From Arthrobacter yangruifuii (lineage in GTDB: Bacteria > Actinomycetota > Actinomycetes > Actinomycetales > Micrococcaceae): a DNA stretch of 64,000 nucleotides. Below, piece by piece: positions 61,706 to 64,000 of this stretch (its first letter is position 1; the number at the start of each line of letters is the position of its first letter). The notes under the pieces are model-generated. The model did no database searches, was not told the DNA's origin, and saw nothing but the letters and a program-made list of their open reading frames with translations. The stretch is taken from NCBI RefSeq assembly GCF_009192775.1, contig NZ_VTFX01000001.1:62001-126000 (forward strand), written 5' to 3'. Made by a program: the position numbers and the translations under genes.

Positions 61706-62680
61706 CTACTCCTGGAGCATCAGGCGTACGGCCGTCTCCGAGGCTGAAAACCCGGTGACCGGAATGACTTCGCCGTCATAGAAACGGTCCACCACCCGCG
61801 GATCAATGTATGACTTCCGGGCAATGGCGGGCGTGTTGCCGAGATGCTCCGCTACGTCCCGCGCCGTGGCGGCTACGGCCATCTGCCGGGCGCGCTTAGT
61901 CGCGGCTTCGGACCCCTGCCGGGCCAGCGACATTGCGGCCACGACGGTGGCCTGCCAGGTGCGGAAATCCTTGGCGCTGAAATCCCCTCCGGTGACCTCC
62001 TTCAGGAAGGCATTCAGCTGCGCCGCATCGACGCTGTGCCAGGCGCCGTCTGCACCGAGGTAGGCAAGTGCGGTGTCAGCGTCCGGGCGCCGGAGCATCG
62101 GCTCGAGGGCACGCGCGAGATCGGCGTCCGTCATCGAGGTATGCCATTCCTGGCCGCTTTTGCCGGGAAAGTCGAAGCGGACCGCAGCACCCTCCAGATG
62201 AACGTGCTCAATCCTCAGGGTGGTGGTGCCGTAGGAGCCGTTGGCTTCGGCGTATCTGGCGCCGCCGACCCGCAGCGCGCCGGCGTCGACGATCCGCAGC
62301 GCTGCCGCCAGGGCACGTTCCGAGGTGCTGCCTTCCATCCGCAGGTACTTGGTGATCAGGCGGCGTGCCGCAGGCAGGGACTGGGCGAAGGCCAGGGCGC
62401 GGTCGAACTTCTCCCGGTCCTTCATTTCCCGCCAGTGCGGATGGTAAATGTACTGCCTGCGCCCGGCACCATCCGTTCCGGTGGCCTGGATATGGCCGTT
62501 GGCGTAGGGGCTGATCCAGACGTCCGTCCAGGCCGGCGGGATGGCAAGCGAACGGACCCGGGCCAGCACCGCACGGTCGGCGATGACGTTGCCGCGGAGG
62601 TCACGGTAGCTGAAGCCCTTGCCCCAGCGCCGCCGGGAGTACCCGGGATGTTCACAGTTGCTTCGCCGAAGCCGAGCCAT
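61706..62680 (-). CDS. DNA topoisomerase IB
   Basis: A 324-residue poxvirus/bacterial type IB topoisomerase that relaxes supercoils through a 3-prime phosphotyrosine. An N-terminal DNA-clamp domain (KGFSYRDLRGNVI, then IPPAWTDVWISPYANGHIQ) precedes the catalytic domain. The nucleophile is in ARKSYIDPRVVDRF (about residue 290), and the catalytic Arg/Lys/His residues lie about 150-255 (LRVGGARYAEANGSYG, KDFRTWQAT). The ATG at 62680 has AAAGGTG upstream; a GTG nine bases earlier is possible. Bacterial genes of this kind are scattered in actinobacteria. Confidence 0.92.
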   Translation of the reverse strand: MARLRRSNCEHPGYSRRRWGKGFSYRDLRGNVIADRAVLARVRSLAIPPAWTDVWISPYANGHIQATGTDGAGRRQYIYHPHWREMKDREKFDRALAFAQSLPAARRLITKYLRMEGSTSERALAAALRIVDAGALRVGGARYAEANGSYGTTTLRIEHVHLEGAAVRFDFPGKSGQEWHTSMTDADLARALEPMLRRPDADTALAYLGADGAWHSVDAAQLNAFLKEVTGGDFSAKDFRTWQATVVAAMSLARQGSEAATKRARQMAVAATARDVAEHLGNTPAIARKSYIDPRVVDRFYDGEVIPVTGFSASETAVRLMLQE

Positions 62681-62730
62681 GGTCCGCACCTTTCGCCCGC
62701 TGCGGACCGGTTCCGCCGCAGCGTATGGCC

Positions 62731-63708
62731 CTAGTATCCGTTCAGCAGGGATTCAAGCCAAATGTCGGCGGCGCGGAACGCCTCGTCGCTGGTGTGCCGG
62801 GAGATTTCGGTTTCCCGGTGGTCCGCCCGCGGGTATGACCCCAGGAACCGCAGATCCGGGCTGATCCGGTGCAGGCCCTTCAGGGTGTCGGCCATCCGGG
62901 CATCGGCCACATGGCCGTCGGCGTCGATGCTGAAGAAGTAGTCGCCGAGGAACATCCCCGTGGGGCGGGACTCGATCCGGCTCAGGTTCACCCCCCGCGA
63001 GGAGAACTGCTCGAGTATTTCCATCAGCGCGCCCGGGTGGTCCTCCGGCAGGGGAATCACCAGGGTGGTTTTGTCGGAACCGGTGGGTTCGGGCAGCAGC
63101 CCCGGCAGGCTGATCATCACGAAGCGGGTGACGGCGTCCCGGACATCGCCGATGTCCTCGGCCAGGACTTCCAGCCCGAGCCGCTGCGCCACCAGCGGGG
63201 CGCAGATCGCAGCGTCAAAGGACGGGTCCGCTTCGCTGAGTTCCACGGCCGCCGCCGCCGTGGAGGCCGAAGGAAGATATTCCGCCTCGGGAATATTCAC
63301 TGCGGCCCAGTCCCGGCACTGCGCCCAGGCGTGCGTATGGGTGGAGACCGTGCGGATATCGGCCAGTGCCACACCCGGGCGCACGGCCAGCACAAAGGTG
63401 ATGGGCACCAGGACCTCGCGCAGGATCCGCAGCGGAGTTCCGGCGGACAGCGCATCGAGGGTGGCGCTGACGCCGCCTTCCACGGAGTTCTCGATCGGCA
63501 CCACTGCAGCGGAGGCCCGCCCGGAGCGGACCATTTCCAGCGCGGAGTTCACGCTGGGCGCCGGAAGACGGATGGCGTCCTGCGCGCCCGGAATACTCAG
63601 CAGGGCCGCCTCCGTGAATGTGCCCTCCGGGCCGAGGTAGGCATAAACCACGGTTTCCCCCAGCGGGCCGGGGTGGTGCGGGGCCTGGGTGTCGGCGGCG
63701 GAGGTCAT
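62731..63708 (-). CDS. pheA: Prephenate dehydratase
   Basis: A 325-residue enzyme that decarboxylates and dehydrates prephenate to phenylpyruvate, on the way to phenylalanine. The catalytic half opens AYLGPEGTFTEAALLSI, contains VPIENSVEGGVSATLD and ends with the DAVTRFVMIS motif (TRF). The ACT regulatory domain follows (IPLPEDHPGALMEILEQFSS, ESRPTG), so feedback inhibition by phenylalanine is expected. Its ATG overlaps the stop of the upstream rhodanese gene (ATGA). Confidence 0.95.
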   Translation of the reverse strand: MTSAADTQAPHHPGPLGETVVYAYLGPEGTFTEAALLSIPGAQDAIRLPAPSVNSALEMVRSGRASAAVVPIENSVEGGVSATLDALSAGTPLRILREVLVPITFVLAVRPGVALADIRTVSTHTHAWAQCRDWAAVNIPEAEYLPSASTAAAAVELSEADPSFDAAICAPLVAQRLGLEVLAEDIGDVRDAVTRFVMISLPGLLPEPTGSDKTTLVIPLPEDHPGALMEILEQFSSRGVNLSRIESRPTGMFLGDYFFSIDADGHVADARMADTLKGLHRISPDLRFLGSYPRADHRETEISRHTSDEAFRAADIWLESLLNGY

Positions 63709-64000
63709 TTAACGGTCGGTTCCTGCCCGTTGTCGGAAACCATGGGCTTGCCCGCTTCGAGCCAGGCACCCATGCCGCCGTTGACGTTGACGGCGGAGTA
63801 CCCGTTGGACTCCAGCCACTGCGTGGCGCGGGCGCTGCGGCCACCGGTGCGGCAGATGACGGCGAGGTCCTGGTCCGGGTCGAGCTCATCGAGGGCATCG
63901 GGCAGCCGGTCGAGCGGAATGTGGAGGGCGCCGTCGACGTGGCCGGCTTCCCATTCGTAGTCTTCCCGGACGTCGAGGATTTTCGCTCCCTCGGGAATGG
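63705..64000 (-). CDS. Rhodanese-like domain protein, C-terminal part (cut by window end)
   Basis: About 98 residues of a minus-strand frame running off the window edge. It holds LDVREDYEWEAGHVDGALHI, the active-site loop VICRTGGRSA with the persulfide cysteine, and VNVNGGMGAWLEAGKPM, all typical of single-domain sulfurtransferases. The final ten residues are a short polar tail. The TGA overlaps the pheA ATG, so the two are coupled. The N-terminal few residues lie outside the window. Confidence 0.92.
   Translation of the reverse strand, partial: IPEGAKILDVREDYEWEAGHVDGALHIPLDRLPDALDELDPDQDLAVICRTGGRSARATQWLESNGYSAVNVNGGMGAWLEAGKPMVSDNGQEPTVK

Noticed and set aside
1-64000. Search for CRISPR arrays, insertion sequences, prophage and restriction or defence genes
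   Set aside because: No regularly spaced repeats, transposase, phage structural or nuclease genes were seen; the content is core actinobacterial.

Overview
The window is high-GC (roughly 65 percent), densely packed chromosomal DNA from an actinobacterium, most likely Arthrobacter or a close relative in the Micrococcaceae. I base this on the gene order lsr2-clpC next to lysS-panC and folK-folB-folP-folE-ftsH-hpt-tilS, the frequent GTG starts, a ClgR-type box before clpC and a PHO box of the actinobacterial type before pstS. I saw no insertion sequence, prophage, integrase, rRNA or CRISPR array. This is core chromosome, and the unusual material sits in small modules between housekeeping genes.

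Layout. 1-5.1 kb: end of pta, ackA, a STAS-like protein, a zinc alcohol dehydrogenase and an aromatic-acid type MFS transporter preceded by two tandem palindromes. 5.1-11.4 kb: a leftward GH15 glucanase-DoxX-phosphoesterase operon, then DUF445, EcsC-like, GlsB-like and esterase genes. 11.6-16.9 kb: fructose PTS operon fruK-fruA-ptsI-ptsH. 17.1-21.4 kb: a regulator plus multi-TM protein pair, a striking C6-loop hairpin, a GNAT gene, a diiron-oxidase-like gene overlapping a CDGSH gene, and tRNA-Lys. 21.5-28.4 kb: phosphate uptake, with low-affinity DUF47-pit facing high-affinity pstSCAB. 28.4-34.0 kb: FUSC protein, radA, disA, a secreted protein and mutY. 34.0-36.4 kb: dhaKLM. 36.5-40.5 kb: csbD, an N-acetyltransferase, clpC and lsr2. 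40.6-56.1 kb: a long leftward run from dacB and tilS through hpt, ftsH, the folate genes, PH-domain proteins and panC to lysS. 56.3-64 kb: ppa, a frameshifted small membrane gene, a SatD-like gene, a HAD phosphatase, serS, a lipid kinase, topoisomerase IB, pheA and a rhodanese cut by the window edge.

How it works together. PtsI and PtsH supply phosphate to FruA and, by inference, to DhaM, which here has only an EIIA domain and an HPr domain. So fructose and dihydroxyacetone catabolism probably share one phosphorelay, with pta-ackA at the overflow-acetate end. DisA and RadA cover c-di-AMP synthesis and recombination repair, and MutY covers oxidised guanine. FolE, FolP, FolB and FolK form a nearly complete dihydropterin branch in one operon. 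The least understood parts are the regulator/multi-TM pair with its hairpin (17.1-18.7 kb) and the diiron oxidase/CDGSH pair (19.8-21.2 kb).
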